Source: Candidatus Eremiobacterota bacterium
GTDB lineage: Bacteria > Vulcanimicrobiota > CADAWZ01 > Ess09-12
Length of the DNA stretch: 64,000 nt
Assembly: GCA_031082125.1 (NCBI GenBank)
Contig: JAVHLM010000031.1
Coordinates: forward strand, 22,478-86,477
Direction of reading: 5' to 3'
The translations under genes were made by a program, and so were the position numbers. This document shows positions 1-8,823 of the stretch, piece after piece; within the stretch, counting starts at the first letter, position 1, and each line of letters begins with the position of its first letter. A model generated the notes under the pieces. It saw only the letters and a program-made list of their open reading frames with translations, did no database searches and had not been told where the DNA came from.

Positions 1-1097
1 CGTCGGCCTTCGCCGCAGGGTGCCCTGTGATCGTCAAGGCTCACCCGGCCCATCCGGGGACTTCGGAGCTTGTGGGAGATGCGATAGTCGCGGCAGTGAA
101 GGCCTGCGGGCTGCCCGAGGGCACATTCTCGCTGATATACGATTCAGGCATTGAGATTGCCATCGCCCTGGTGAAGCGTCCGGAGATTAAGGCTGTGGGA
201 TTTACCGGGTCGCGCCGGGGCGGACAGGCTCTGATAGACGCTGCCGCCAGCCGCCCGGACCGGATCCCTGTCTACGCCGAGATGAGCAGCGTCAATCCCT
301 TCTTCTTTATGCCGGGCGCCTTCGGCGACGGATGGGAGCAGCGCGTGGACGGCCTGGTGGCGTCGCTGACAGGGAGCGCCGGGCAGTTCTGCACGAAGCC
401 GGGACTGATCTTCCTGCGCGAGTCCTCTGATGCGGAAGCATTTGTGGCCAGGCTTCATAAGCAGTTGGCAGGTCAGAGCTCCTTCACGATGCTGACCGGG
501 CAGATAAGGCACGCCTTCGAAGCGCGCGTGGCCGACTGCCGGGCACAGGCGGGCGTCGCCACCCTGCTGCGGGCGGAAGGCGGTGCAGATGCCGCAGCCG
601 TGACAGGGGCGGCCCTGTTCCGGACCAGGGCGCGGGAGTATCTGTCGAATCCCCGGCTCCATGAAGAGCTATTCGGCCCGGCGGCAGTGGTGATCACCTA
701 TCAAGGCCGCGACGAGCTGCTGGAAATCGCCCGCAGCCTTGAAGGTCAGCTGACGGCAACGATTCACGGCACCGAAGAGGAATTCGCCGAGCACGCTGAG
801 CTTATCGCGGCCCTGGAGACAAAGGCCGGCCGGCTTGTGTGCAACGGGTTCCCCACCGGCGTCGAGGTCTGCCACGCCATGGTCCATGGCGGACCCTGGC
901 CCGCGACGTCGGACAGCCGCTCCACCTCCGTGGGGGGGCGGGCTCTCGAGCGCTTCGCCCGCCTGGTCTGCTACCAGAGCTTCCCGCAGTCGCGGCTCCC
1001 CGATGAGCTGAAAGACACAAATCCCCTGGGAATCTGGCGAATGGTGAACGGCCTGCTCAGCCGCGATCCCTTTACCGTGACACAGGCTTTTCGATAA
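1..1097 (+). CDS. Aldehyde dehydrogenase (NADP+), ketoglutarate-semialdehyde type, 5' truncated
   Basis: C-terminal part of an aldehyde dehydrogenase; the reading frame (first full codon at base 3) is open to the left edge, so the GTG at 27 is internal. Counting from that GTG, visible motifs are the nucleotide-binding FTGSRRGG (59-66), the general-base Glu in AEMSSVNP (E85) and the nucleophile in GQFCTKPG (C122). The C-terminal order of motifs fits the NADP+-dependent family containing 2,5-dioxovalerate (alpha-ketoglutarate semialdehyde) dehydrogenase, which ends sugar-acid oxidation routes; the exact substrate is inferred. GC is higher than in most neighbours. Part of its 3' end (947-995) is repeated exactly at 2638-2686. 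Confidence 0.88.
   Translation, partial: SAFAAGCPVIVKAHPAHPGTSELVGDAIVAAVKACGLPEGTFSLIYDSGIEIAIALVKRPEIKAVGFTGSRRGGQALIDAAASRPDRIPVYAEMSSVNPFFFMPGAFGDGWEQRVDGLVASLTGSAGQFCTKPGLIFLRESSDAEAFVARLHKQLAGQSSFTMLTGQIRHAFEARVADCRAQAGVATLLRAEGGADAAAVTGAALFRTRAREYLSNPRLHEELFGPAAVVITYQGRDELLEIARSLEGQLTATIHGTEEEFAEHAELIAALETKAGRLVCNGFPTGVEVCHAMVHGGPWPATSDSRSTSVGGRALERFARLVCYQSFPQSRLPDELKDTNPLGIWRMVNGLLSRDPFTVTQAFR
947..995 (+). repeat. 49-bp direct repeat, copy 1 (inside aldehyde dehydrogenase)
   Basis: This segment of the dehydrogenase 3' end, coding for ERFARLVCYQSFPQSR, is identical to 2638-2686 between the kinase and serpin genes. The sequence diverges immediately on both sides of the repeat. Confidence 0.95.
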
Positions 1098-1155
1098 TTT
1101 CTTCGGGACAGGCACGTAAGTCCATTCTCCGGGAGGGAGTAACACGCAGGGATTT

Positions 1156-2592
1156 ATGCAGAGCGGCATGATACTGGCGAACAAATACAGGATCGATAAA
1201 GTCCTGGGAAAGGGCTCCTATGGCACGGTGTACCTCGCCGAGCAGATGGATAAGCCCGGCACCCGGCGTGCTCTCAAGGAAATCGAGGAGGCAAGGATGT
1301 GCCCTGAGGATCGCGCACACATTCTGGAGCTCTTCATCCGCGAGGCTGAGATGCTCACGTGCCTGAAGCATCCGGGCCTCCCCCTGGTGACAGATTTTTT
1401 CTCCCTCGAAGACCGCCATTATCTTGTCATGGAGTTCATCCCGGGGAAGAACCTGGAAGCCATGCGCAGGGGCGCCCTGGCGCCTGAGCCGGTCATTGAA
1501 TGGGCCCTTCAGCTTGCGTCAATCATTGAGTACCTCCATGAGCACAGGCCTGAGCCCATCATATTCCGCGATCTCAAGCCCTCCAACGTGATGCTCTCTG
1601 CGCCCACGGGCAGGATCATGCTCGTGGATTTCGGCATCGCCCGCTACTTCAATCCCCATAAGTTGAAGGATACCCAGTTTCTCGGCACCCCTGGATTCTC
1701 TCCCCCCGAGCAGTACGGCTCGGGACAGTCAGACCAGAGGTCTGACATTTACTCCTTTGGCGCCACTCTCTATTTCCTGCTCACCGACGGGGACATCTGC
1801 CAGTATTATTTCAAGATGCCGCCCCTCAGGCGGCAGAACCCGCTTGTTCCCCCCGCGCTTGAGAGCGTCATCATGAAATGCCTTTCCCTCAATCCCGGCG
1901 AGCGCTTTCAGTCGATGACGGAGATTCTCATGGAGCTTGAAGAAATCAGGCTGGATATGGAGAAGGCCGGATCTCACGGGAATACTGCGACACCCGGTGA
2001 GCTGTTCGGGATATTCTCAAAGTTCTCCCTGTCAACATTCCCCTATGCTCCACTCAGATTCAGGACCATCGCCCCCCTTCAGGCGGGAGACGTGGAGAAT
2101 ATCGGCACCTTTTCATCGCCGCATTTTTCAGGCCTGCTGACCAACTGCCACTGCGGGCTGAATGTCAAGACGGCGGCCCTGGTGACTCTCGAGGGAGCTC
2201 CCTTCCCGAAATTCTACCTGCGGAGCCAATCACTGCTGGATCTCAATATTTTCGGCCGTGATCCCGATATCGACTTCAGCGAGAACCCCGACTTTTCAGC
2301 GAGCTTTTTTCTTACTGGTCCTGACAGGAAGGCCATAGAGGATTTTTTCCGCCCCGAGCTCATAGAGATCTTTTCGGAGAAGCCGATGCTGAGCCTCAAA
2401 TGGTTTCCTCCAAACAATCAGAGCGGAGTATGCTGGATCGTGGAAGCCGAAGGCCCTCATCTCATCTTCTACTATCCTGAAATCCCGGTTCCGAAAGAAT
2501 CGATTCAGCAGTTCATCGACTATGCCCGGAAGGTGATGACCCCCTTCGTCAAAAAGGCGCTGCAGTCGCGCCGGAAAGAGGCGCCCCCTTGA
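1156..2592 (+). CDS. Ser/Thr protein kinase with unique C-terminal domain
   Basis: Hanks-type kinase. Residues 1-270 hold the kinase fold: glycine loop GKGSYG (18-23), ATP-anchoring K41, catalytic loop FRDLKPSN (137-144, Phe in place of the usual His before RD), DFG at 158-160 and a PPEQYG activation-segment end. Residues about 280-478 match no domain I recognise; there is no transmembrane segment, PASTA or WD repeat, so it is probably cytoplasmic. The start at 1156 has AGGG four to five bases upstream; ATG at 1168 is the alternative. It lies 58 bp after the dehydrogenase on the same strand, but co-transcription is uncertain because the repeat structure suggests the neighbourhood was rearranged. 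Its target is unknown. Confidence 0.9.
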   Translation: MQSGMILANKYRIDKVLGKGSYGTVYLAEQMDKPGTRRALKEIEEARMCPEDRAHILELFIREAEMLTCLKHPGLPLVTDFFSLEDRHYLVMEFIPGKNLEAMRRGALAPEPVIEWALQLASIIEYLHEHRPEPIIFRDLKPSNVMLSAPTGRIMLVDFGIARYFNPHKLKDTQFLGTPGFSPPEQYGSGQSDQRSDIYSFGATLYFLLTDGDICQYYFKMPPLRRQNPLVPPALESVIMKCLSLNPGERFQSMTEILMELEEIRLDMEKAGSHGNTATPGELFGIFSKFSLSTFPYAPLRFRTIAPLQAGDVENIGTFSSPHFSGLLTNCHCGLNVKTAALVTLEGAPFPKFYLRSQSLLDLNIFGRDPDIDFSENPDFSASFFLTGPDRKAIEDFFRPELIEIFSEKPMLSLKWFPPNNQSGVCWIVEAEGPHLIFYYPEIPVPKESIQQFIDYARKVMTPFVKKALQSRRKEAPP

Positions 2593-2637
2593 CGAGGTCC
2601 CCCCCCCGGCGTTCCCGAATGCGGTGTCGTAGCGTTC

Positions 2638-2686
2638 CGAGCGCTTCGCCCGCCTGGTCTGCTACCAGAGCTTCCCGCAGTCGCGG
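2638..2686 (+). repeat. 49-bp direct repeat, copy 2 (dehydrogenase 3'-end remnant)
   Basis: Exact copy of 947-995, here outside any gene. It is followed by AAATGGGGACGGGG, a phrase seen at REP-like repeats, and by the inverted repeat at 2699-2724. Confidence 0.95.
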
Positions 2687-2698
2687 GTTCTAAATGGG

Positions 2699-2724
2699 GA
2701 CGGGGTTTTCGCAGGAGCCCCGTC
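2699..2724. repeat. Inverted repeat upstream of serpin gene
   Basis: GACGGGG (2699-2705) pairs with CCCCGTC (2718-2724) across a 12-base loop. There is no T tract, so it is not a typical terminator. It sits 33 bases before the serpin start and directly after the 49-bp remnant. Confidence 0.6.
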
Positions 2725-2756
2725 TGCCAGCTATCACTTATAAAGGAAGCTTTCGT

Positions 2757-4022
2757 ATGAAGAGAAGTCTTGCAGCGTTTCTTGTGCTGATTGCCATGGG
2801 CCTTGCTTTCATTGGATGCGGGAGAAGCCCCCGGAGATCTCCTGGCCCTGACAGCAGCGGCTCCCATAGTTCTCGCGGCCCTGAAGGAAGTGGCTCCATT
2901 GAAAAAGACAACTCAAAGCTTGCTCTTGACCTTTATAGAATGCTGTCGGAAGATGAGGGTAATATATTCTTCTCACCTTACAGCATATCGTCAGCGCTTG
3001 CCATCACCTTCCTGGGGGCAAGGGGAGCGACAGCAGGGGAGATGGAGAAGATCCTCCATTTCGGTGATCCGCCCGGAGAGTTTCACTCCGGCTTCAGGTC
3101 TCTTGACAGGAAGCTCAATGAAGAGGGCCGCGGGGGCGCCTATGAGCTTGTCGTGGCCAACAGGCTCTGGGGGCAGAAGGGCCATGCCTTTCTCAGCAGC
3201 TTTCTGGAAGAGGGAAAAAGCTACTACAATTCCGCCCTTGGGGAGCTTGATTTCAAAAACGATGCCGAGGGCGCAAGAACAGTCATAAACAAGTGGGTTG
3301 AAGACGGGACAAAGGGTAAAATCAAGGATCTTATCGCTCCTGGAGGAGTAAGCCCGGCCATGAACCTTGTCATTACCAATGCGATATACTTCAAAAGCAC
3401 CTGGGACGCAAAGTTTGAAAAGGACCGTACCAGCAGGCAGCCCTTTCATAGAAGCAGCAAAGAAAAGGCTGAGTGCGATTTGATGTACAAGTTTGATACC
3501 TTGAAATACGCGAAGCGAAAGGACTTCGAGGCCCTGGAGATTCCCTACAGGAGGGGAAAGCTCTCCATGCTCGTCCTGCTTCCGAAAGATGCCAGGAGCC
3601 TGAAAAAGCTCGGGAAATCCCTGAGTTATGGGGACCTCGAGGTGCTGCGCTCTGAGCTCAGGCTCCGCAAGGTGAATCTTTCCTTTCCGAAATTCTCGAC
3701 GACTTCCTCCTATGATCTCACAGAAACCTTTTGCAAAATGGGAATGCGGGCTCCCTTCGACGCCGGGAGCGCCGATTTTTCAGGGATTGACGGGACAAAA
3801 TCCATGTTCATATCGAAAATTGTCCATAAAGCCTATATAGATGTCAACGAGGAGGGCACTGAAGCGGCAGGCGCCACGGAAGTGGAGATGGGCCTCCTGG
3901 ATTCTGGAGAGGAGGAAGGACCCGTTACCTTCAGGGCCGACCATCCCTTTCTCTTCCTGATAAGGGAAAACAGCACCGGCACCATCCTCTTCATGGGAAA
4001 GCTCACCGATCCTTCCCGATGA
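2757..4022 (+). CDS. Serpin-family protease inhibitor, lipoprotein
   Basis: Serpin of 421 residues. The start at 2757 is preceded by AAAGGAAG and begins a lipoprotein signal (LAFIGC, lipidated C21), followed by a Ser/Gly/Pro-rich linker and the serpin fold from about residue 50. The hinge VNEEGTEAAGATEV (363-376) has the small residues of inhibitory serpins, so it should trap proteases rather than act as a passive homologue. Aligned on P17 at E365, P1-P1' would fall near L381-D382; the reactive loop is about three residues longer than in antitrypsin and rich in acid. The FRADHPFLFLI signature follows. Predicted to sit on the cell surface or in the periplasm. The target protease is unknown. 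Confidence 0.93.
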   Translation: MKRSLAAFLVLIAMGLAFIGCGRSPRRSPGPDSSGSHSSRGPEGSGSIEKDNSKLALDLYRMLSEDEGNIFFSPYSISSALAITFLGARGATAGEMEKILHFGDPPGEFHSGFRSLDRKLNEEGRGGAYELVVANRLWGQKGHAFLSSFLEEGKSYYNSALGELDFKNDAEGARTVINKWVEDGTKGKIKDLIAPGGVSPAMNLVITNAIYFKSTWDAKFEKDRTSRQPFHRSSKEKAECDLMYKFDTLKYAKRKDFEALEIPYRRGKLSMLVLLPKDARSLKKLGKSLSYGDLEVLRSELRLRKVNLSFPKFSTTSSYDLTETFCKMGMRAPFDAGSADFSGIDGTKSMFISKIVHKAYIDVNEEGTEAAGATEVEMGLLDSGEEEGPVTFRADHPFLFLIRENSTGTILFMGKLTDPSR

Positions 4023-4059
4023 AGCAGCAGGGCGACCGGAGAGGCTGTCCTGCCATTGT

Positions 4060-5289
4060 TCAGTACTTTATCTGAAACAGGCGGGAAACCTTATCTGATG
4101 AGGTTCGATTCCCAGCTCCCGTTCTGTGAATACTGCCCGATACCGAGAGGTCCACGCCTCCGAGGTCCGGCAGACACCACAGGTAGGCGGAGTCAGAATA
4201 GATATATGCAGCGACGTTTCCCTTAACGGTTTCAGGACTCTCGTAGGTCCTCAAATGAATCGAGGGGTCGTCGGGAAGCGTAATCCCTTTCGCTTTCAGC
4301 ACTTCCAGCAGGACAAGAATTCTGTACAGCTCCTCCAGGTCTCCGAGAGCCGGGAAATGCTTCTTCGCCTCTTCGAGATGGCCTGACAGGTAGTCTGCAA
4401 GAGCCTCTGATTCCTTTCTCGTGTGCTCTGCATCATCGATTATCTCGCCTTTTCTCATTTTCTGGGCAACCACTCTCGCTTTCATCTTCACCTCAATCAG
4501 CAGGCGCCCGGAGTCTTCGCTGATATCGGCTCTGTCAAGACAGAGCCAGCATCGCTCAAAACTGCCGGAAGTCTCCGGGTGCGCTCTCACGCAGTCTATC
4601 ACGAGCTGCTTATGTTTCGGAGATAAAAAAAGGGCTTTGCCGTTACGATAGTCAAATCCCGAATGAAGTGACTTCAGTGCCAGATCTGCATCAAGAACCA
4701 CCTTCCCTATGGCAGTCCCTTCGAGAGGAGCTCCATAATAGACAGGCCTTAAGCGCAATGTCACGTCTTTCAACAGGTAATAGCCCTCAGGGGAGCCGGT
4801 TTCAAGCATCCGCATGCCTTCATTGAAAGCAGCTTTGCAGCTTGCTTCTCTCTCATGCGGGGAAACATAGTCAAGGGTGAATCCAATGCTGGGTATGTCA
4901 CCATGGGCTTGCAGCAATCTTAGAGCAGTATAGAACATTTCATGCTTTGGTACAGTTGCAGGTGCTGACCCGGCATGCCTCTTGAAAAGAAATACGACTG
5001 TTCTCTCAGCGGAATCGATATCAAGGCCTGCCAGAACTCCACCGGGCTTATTTATCCCCTCTATCACCTGAGAGACTGAAAGGTCAACACCCCCTTGCGC
5101 ATAGAGCTCAGCCTGACAGGGGGCCGGATACTTTCCGGCTTTATCGCTGCTGCTTTGTTCCTTTTCTTTATTGAGAGCGGTCTTCTGCGCCAGTGAAGGG
5201 GCGTTGAGAGAAAAAGAAGCAATCACGAGAATAATGACGAACACAGATCCTTTGAGCGCTGATATCTTCAAGCTGTCACAACCTCTCAT
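4060..5289 (-). CDS. Secreted protein of unknown function with repeated GGVDLSVS motif
   Basis: 409 residues with an N-terminal signal segment (VFVIILVIASFSLNAPSLAQ). I do not recognise the family with confidence; the style resembles planctomycete-type DUF1598 proteins. GGVDLSVS occurs twice, near residues 66 and 378, at the two ends of the mature chain, which suggests paired strands or a duplicated module. The middle has a basic helical stretch followed by a leucine-rich helix. The gene starts 9 bases after the stop of the cNMP/GAF sensor gene, so it is probably the last gene of the pilT operon. A TTG at 5271 is a possible alternative start. Confidence 0.7.
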   Translation of the reverse strand: MRGCDSLKISALKGSVFVIILVIASFSLNAPSLAQKTALNKEKEQSSSDKAGKYPAPCQAELYAQGGVDLSVSQVIEGINKPGGVLAGLDIDSAERTVVFLFKRHAGSAPATVPKHEMFYTALRLLQAHGDIPSIGFTLDYVSPHEREASCKAAFNEGMRMLETGSPEGYYLLKDVTLRLRPVYYGAPLEGTAIGKVVLDADLALKSLHSGFDYRNGKALFLSPKHKQLVIDCVRAHPETSGSFERCWLCLDRADISEDSGRLLIEVKMKARVVAQKMRKGEIIDDAEHTRKESEALADYLSGHLEEAKKHFPALGDLEELYRILVLLEVLKAKGITLPDDPSIHLRTYESPETVKGNVAAYIYSDSAYLWCLPDLGGVDLSVSGSIHRTGAGNRTSSDKVSRLFQIKY

Positions 5290-5298
5290 AGATGAAGC

Positions 5299-6267
5299 TC
5301 AATATCTCATCCTCTGAAGCCTTATGCGCTCGTCGTCCTCTCTGCGGTACGCCGCATTCTCAATCGCCGGGGCAATCTGGCTGCATATCCCCAGCAGGAG
5401 GTTCTTCTGGGCAAGCGTGAAGAGCTGCTCCTTCGTCCTGGAAAAGAGCGCCAGGAAACCTATGAAAGTATCAAGGGAGAAGATAGGATAAGCGATGACA
5501 GACTTTGTCCCGGAAAACTTGCCTTCCCTGATAAGAAGCTGAGAAGAAGGGTTTCCCTCGTGAAACTGGCGGGTCTCCATGAGAATCTTCAGAAGCGGCT
5601 CATCGAGCGTGAGGGTCCCGCCGCCCATCTCATCGGGTGAGAAACCTGTGCTGATCTTGATGTCCAGCTCCTCGGTGAACTTGTTGTAAAGAGCAATAAA
5701 GCCGGCATCGGCCGTCGGTACCGCCTGCTGCACGATTGAAAAAACACTGCTCACCAGCTCATTGACGTTGGCGCATGACGCAATCGTCTTCCCTGTCTCA
5801 TAGACCGCCACCTGCTCCCGTGCGCCCTCTCTGAGCCTTCTTGCCAGGATTGCCACGAACTCAAAGAGGACGATGGCGGCACTTTTCGTGTCCTCTCTGA
5901 GGAAGGTCTGAAAATTCGAGTTGGAGATCCTGAGGAGGTGAAGGTTTTTCCTTGCCATGACGGTGGCGGACCGGGGGAGGAGGTCAAAGAGCGTCATCTC
6001 CCCGAAGAGCTCGCCTTCAGCAACGATGCCCAGGGATTTATAATCCTTCTTCTCTTTATCTACAATTTTAAGGATGGCTGCCTCCCCTGATACAATGATG
6101 TACATGGCATCACCGGCATCACCTTCCTCAAAAACCACCTCACCTTTCTGGAACGTTACCTCGGACACAATCTCGCAGAGCTTCGTGATGACCTCGTCGC
6201 TGAGACGCTGAAAAAAGGTCACCTTCTTGAGGCTGCTGAATAACCCTTGTTCTGTATCCTCTGTCAT
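5299..6267 (-). CDS. Cyclic-nucleotide-binding domain plus GAF sensor protein
   Basis: 322 residues. An N-terminal cNMP-binding beta-roll (about 15-140) includes GELFGEMTLFDLLPRSATVMA, the phosphate-binding-cassette region, with the Arg expected for phosphate contact. A GAF-type domain follows (about 165-305). There is no helix-turn-helix, so it is not a Crp-type activator. More likely it is a cytoplasmic ligand sensor acting on a partner, plausibly the PilT ATPases encoded just upstream (25 bp). Binding to cAMP or a cyclic dinucleotide is inferred from the family only. Confidence 0.85.
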   Translation of the reverse strand: MTEDTEQGLFSSLKKVTFFQRLSDEVITKLCEIVSEVTFQKGEVVFEEGDAGDAMYIIVSGEAAILKIVDKEKKDYKSLGIVAEGELFGEMTLFDLLPRSATVMARKNLHLLRISNSNFQTFLREDTKSAAIVLFEFVAILARRLREGAREQVAVYETGKTIASCANVNELVSSVFSIVQQAVPTADAGFIALYNKFTEELDIKISTGFSPDEMGGGTLTLDEPLLKILMETRQFHEGNPSSQLLIREGKFSGTKSVIAYPIFSLDTFIGFLALFSRTKEQLFTLAQKNLLLGICSQIAPAIENAAYRREDDERIRLQRMRY

Positions 6268-6292
6268 GGCTCCCTCCGGATTGAAATTCTCC

Positions 6293-7405
6293 TTATTTTA
6301 TATCCTTGCACGCCTCAGCCGGGACCTGTATCTTTTTTGCATGAGCCGCGGTCTTCAGTTTCAGGCGCAGGTCGTTGGGGTTGTTGCTGACGGCCAGGGC
6401 CTCGTTCTCGTCGATGAGCTTTTCCCTCCATAAAGCGAAGAGGCACTGGTTCATGCTCTGCATGTTGTAGTATGTCGATGATTCTTCAATGGCCTTGTCG
6501 ATGGCGCCGATTCTGCCGGACTCGATGAGCTTCTTGATGGTGGGAGAGTTTATCATAATCTCCTGGGCGACTACTCTTCCCTGTCCGTCGATTCTCTTTA
6601 TGAGCCGCTGGGATATGACGGCGAGAAGGCAGAGAGAGAGCTTCATCCTCAGCTGATGGTGCTCTTCCGGCGGGAAGGAGTTGATGACCCTGTCGATGCT
6701 CTGCTTCGCATCGTTCGTATGAAGCGTGGAAAGCACAAGGTGCCCTGTCTCGGCTGCAGTGATGGCGATCCTGATTGTCTCCTGATCTCTCATTTCGCCG
6801 ACGAGAATGACATCGGGATCCTGCCGCAGGCCCCTTCGCAGCGCTTCTGCAAAGGAGAGAGTGTCTGAGCCCACTTCCCTCTGGTTGATGGTGCAGTTTT
6901 TGTCATGGTGGACAAATTCGATGGGATCCTCAATAGTGAGTATGTGCTTATAGTGGTTTTCGTTGATTTCATTTACCACCGCGGCAAGGGTAGTTGATTT
7001 TCCGCTCCCCGTGGGACCTGTCACAAGGATAAGCCCCTGTTCACTATCGGCAAACTCCTTGATAACCTTGGGCATTGTCAGGCAGTCAAGAGAGGGAATG
7101 ACCGTGGGAATCGCCCTGAACACGGCGCCCGGCACACCGCGCTGGAAGAATATATTCCCCCTGAAACGGGCGACATTTTCGAGATCGCGGGAGAAATCGA
7201 GCTCCCGTTCCGTTTCCAGCCTGTGCCTTTGATTTTCTGTCAGGACGGCATAGAGCATCTCCTGCACCTCGCTTGTGGAGAGAGGGGGAATGTCTGAGGG
7301 AAGAAGATCTCCTTTATGGCGCAGCATCAATGGCGCACCCACCTTGATATGAAGATCGGAGCCTCCGACCTGAACGAGTGACCTCAGGGCATCATCGAGT
7401 GTCAT
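6293..7405 (-). CDS. PilT/PilU-type twitching motility ATPase
   Basis: 370-residue hexameric secretion-type ATPase of the GspE/PilT family. The N-terminal PAS-like domain carries GGSDLHIKVG. The core has Walker A GPTGSGKS near residue 130, an Asp box (TIEDPIEF), a His box (TLHTNDA) and Walker B (ILVGEMRD). The C-terminal AIRNLIRE retraction motif of PilT is not conserved (TIKKLIESGR), which makes this the PilU-like member of the pair. It powers retraction of type IV pili. Only 26 bp separates it from the second pilT copy upstream; no pilin or PilB gene is in the window. Confidence 0.93.
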   Translation of the reverse strand: MTLDDALRSLVQVGGSDLHIKVGAPLMLRHKGDLLPSDIPPLSTSEVQEMLYAVLTENQRHRLETERELDFSRDLENVARFRGNIFFQRGVPGAVFRAIPTVIPSLDCLTMPKVIKEFADSEQGLILVTGPTGSGKSTTLAAVVNEINENHYKHILTIEDPIEFVHHDKNCTINQREVGSDTLSFAEALRRGLRQDPDVILVGEMRDQETIRIAITAAETGHLVLSTLHTNDAKQSIDRVINSFPPEEHHQLRMKLSLCLLAVISQRLIKRIDGQGRVVAQEIMINSPTIKKLIESGRIGAIDKAIEESSTYYNMQSMNQCLFALWREKLIDENEALAVSNNPNDLRLKLKTAAHAKKIQVPAEACKDIK

Positions 7406-7431
7406 GGGTTTTCTCCTTGCAAAAGATTCGC

Positions 7432-8499
7432 CTAAAACGTCAGATAGCTCTCAAAACTTCTCGCATCATGCGCTTTCGAGCGGGCCTCGTCAATATTGGT
7501 GAGGCCCATCTTCACCAGCTCCGCAAGCGATTTATCAAGGGGGATCATCCCCAGCTTTCCCCCTGTCTCTATGGCGCTGTATATCTGATGGGTCTTTCCC
7601 TCTCTTATGAGCGCGGAGACAGCCGAGGAGGCGAGAAGAATCTCCCTGGCGGCAACCCGCCCTTTCCCATCGGCTTTCTGCAGGAGTGTCTGGCATATGA
7701 CCGCCTTGAGAGATGCTGCGAGCTGAACGCGTATCTGCTGTTGCTGGTAAGGCGGGAAGACATCGACCACCCTGTCGATTGTCTGAGGCGCGTCACTCGT
7801 ATGGAGGGTCGCAAAGACGAGGTGTCCTGTCTCTGCTGCCGTGAGGGTGAGAGAGATTGTCTCGAGATCGCGCATCTCCCCCACGAGTATGATATCGGGA
7901 TCCTGCCTCATTGCAGAGCGCAGCGCGTTTGCAAATGAGTAAGTCTGGTTTCCCACCTCTCTCTGGGTGATGCGGCAGAGCTTCGGCTCGTAAACAAACT
8001 CGATGGGATCCTCTATCGTGAGGATATGCAGTTTCTGGGTCCTGTTGATCAGCTCTATGAGGCTCGCAAGAGTGGTTGATTTCCCTGAGCCTGTGGGGCC
8101 TGTGACAAGGACAAGACCTTTCTCCAGGTTGATGAGGTCAGTGATTGCCTTGCCTAAAAGGATTTCTTCCGGCTCCGGGATCACCGTTGAAATGATGCGG
8201 AGAACGGCACCGACACCGTTCTTTTCCATATGGACGTTGAATCTGAACCTGGAGAGCCCCGGAATGTTATACGAGCCGTCGAGCTCATAGCTTTCCTCAA
8301 ATTTTTGCTTCTGTTCGTCGTAAAGAATCCCGTAGATCATATGCTTCACATCATCGGGAGAGATGATACCGAGGTCGGTGAGGGGAATTATCTCTCCCTT
8401 CACTCTCACAAGGGGAGGACCTCCCGCTCCCAGATGAATATCAGATGCCCCCAGCTCGATAGCCCGCTCAAGCACGGGAAAGATGTCTTTCTGCTCCAT
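7432..8499 (-). CDS. pilT: PilT-type twitching motility ATPase
   Basis: 355-residue PilT-family ATPase with GASDIHLGAG at the N-terminus, Walker A GPTGSGKS, TIEDPIEFVY, Walker B ILVGEMRD and TLHTSDAPQTIDRVVDVFP. The C-terminal motif AVSALIREGKTHQ is a recognisable version of the AIRNLIRE element needed for pilus retraction, so this is the better PilT candidate of the two. It is first in a minus-strand run of four genes (PilT, PilU-like, cNMP/GAF, secreted protein) with gaps of 26, 25 and 9 bp, indicating one operon. Confidence 0.93.
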   Translation of the reverse strand: MEQKDIFPVLERAIELGASDIHLGAGGPPLVRVKGEIIPLTDLGIISPDDVKHMIYGILYDEQKQKFEESYELDGSYNIPGLSRFRFNVHMEKNGVGAVLRIISTVIPEPEEILLGKAITDLINLEKGLVLVTGPTGSGKSTTLASLIELINRTQKLHILTIEDPIEFVYEPKLCRITQREVGNQTYSFANALRSAMRQDPDIILVGEMRDLETISLTLTAAETGHLVFATLHTSDAPQTIDRVVDVFPPYQQQQIRVQLAASLKAVICQTLLQKADGKGRVAAREILLASSAVSALIREGKTHQIYSAIETGGKLGMIPLDKSLAELVKMGLTNIDEARSKAHDARSFESYLTF

Positions 8500-8721
8500 G
8501 GAAGCCTCCTCTCTCCTTACGGGAACTTCCTGTCCCTCTCCATGGTAGTGGTGTGAGGATGAATTCTCAAGTCAAGGATAGTTCGCGAAAAGTCACAGGT
8601 TGCCCTTTTTCAGCCGCCCATGCCGATATCCCCGCAGGCATACTCGGCATGCCCGGCCTGCAGACCGAAACACCGTCAGGTAATGTTCCATTATGAGCTG
8701 CCAGAAGTGTTTTTCAACATG

Positions 8722-8790
8722 CTTTGTTGCGCTTTGTGCGCCATGAAAAAAGCCGCACGCGCGGCTTCCTGCGGCAGTATGTAAAATAGC
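8722..8790 (-). repeat. Dispersed terminator-containing repeat, copy A
   Basis: About 68 bases resembling 25263-25330, which follows the tRNA-Asn gene. Both share TTGTTGCG, TGCGCCATGAAAAAA, the GC-rich hairpin and TGCGGCAGTAT. Similarity continues well beyond the hairpin, so this is a copied segment rather than two independent terminators. Confidence 0.75.
8745..8765 (-). terminator. Rho-independent terminator of the small secreted gene
   Basis: On the minus strand GCCGC and GCGGC pair around a GCGT loop and are followed by six T. It lies about 60 bases beyond the stop of the 8824-9255 gene. Confidence 0.75.
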
Positions 8791-8823
8791 TCACGCTGTG
8801 TGACGAGCTTCCTGAAGCTCTCA

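Larger units (their letters stand above)
8500..8823. other. Intergenic region between pilT operon and small secreted gene
   Basis: About 320 bases upstream of pilT and downstream of the 8824-9255 gene. It must contain the pilT promoter, but I see no convincing -35/-10 pair. The only clear structures are the terminator at 8745-8765 and the repeat around it. Confidence 0.5.
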
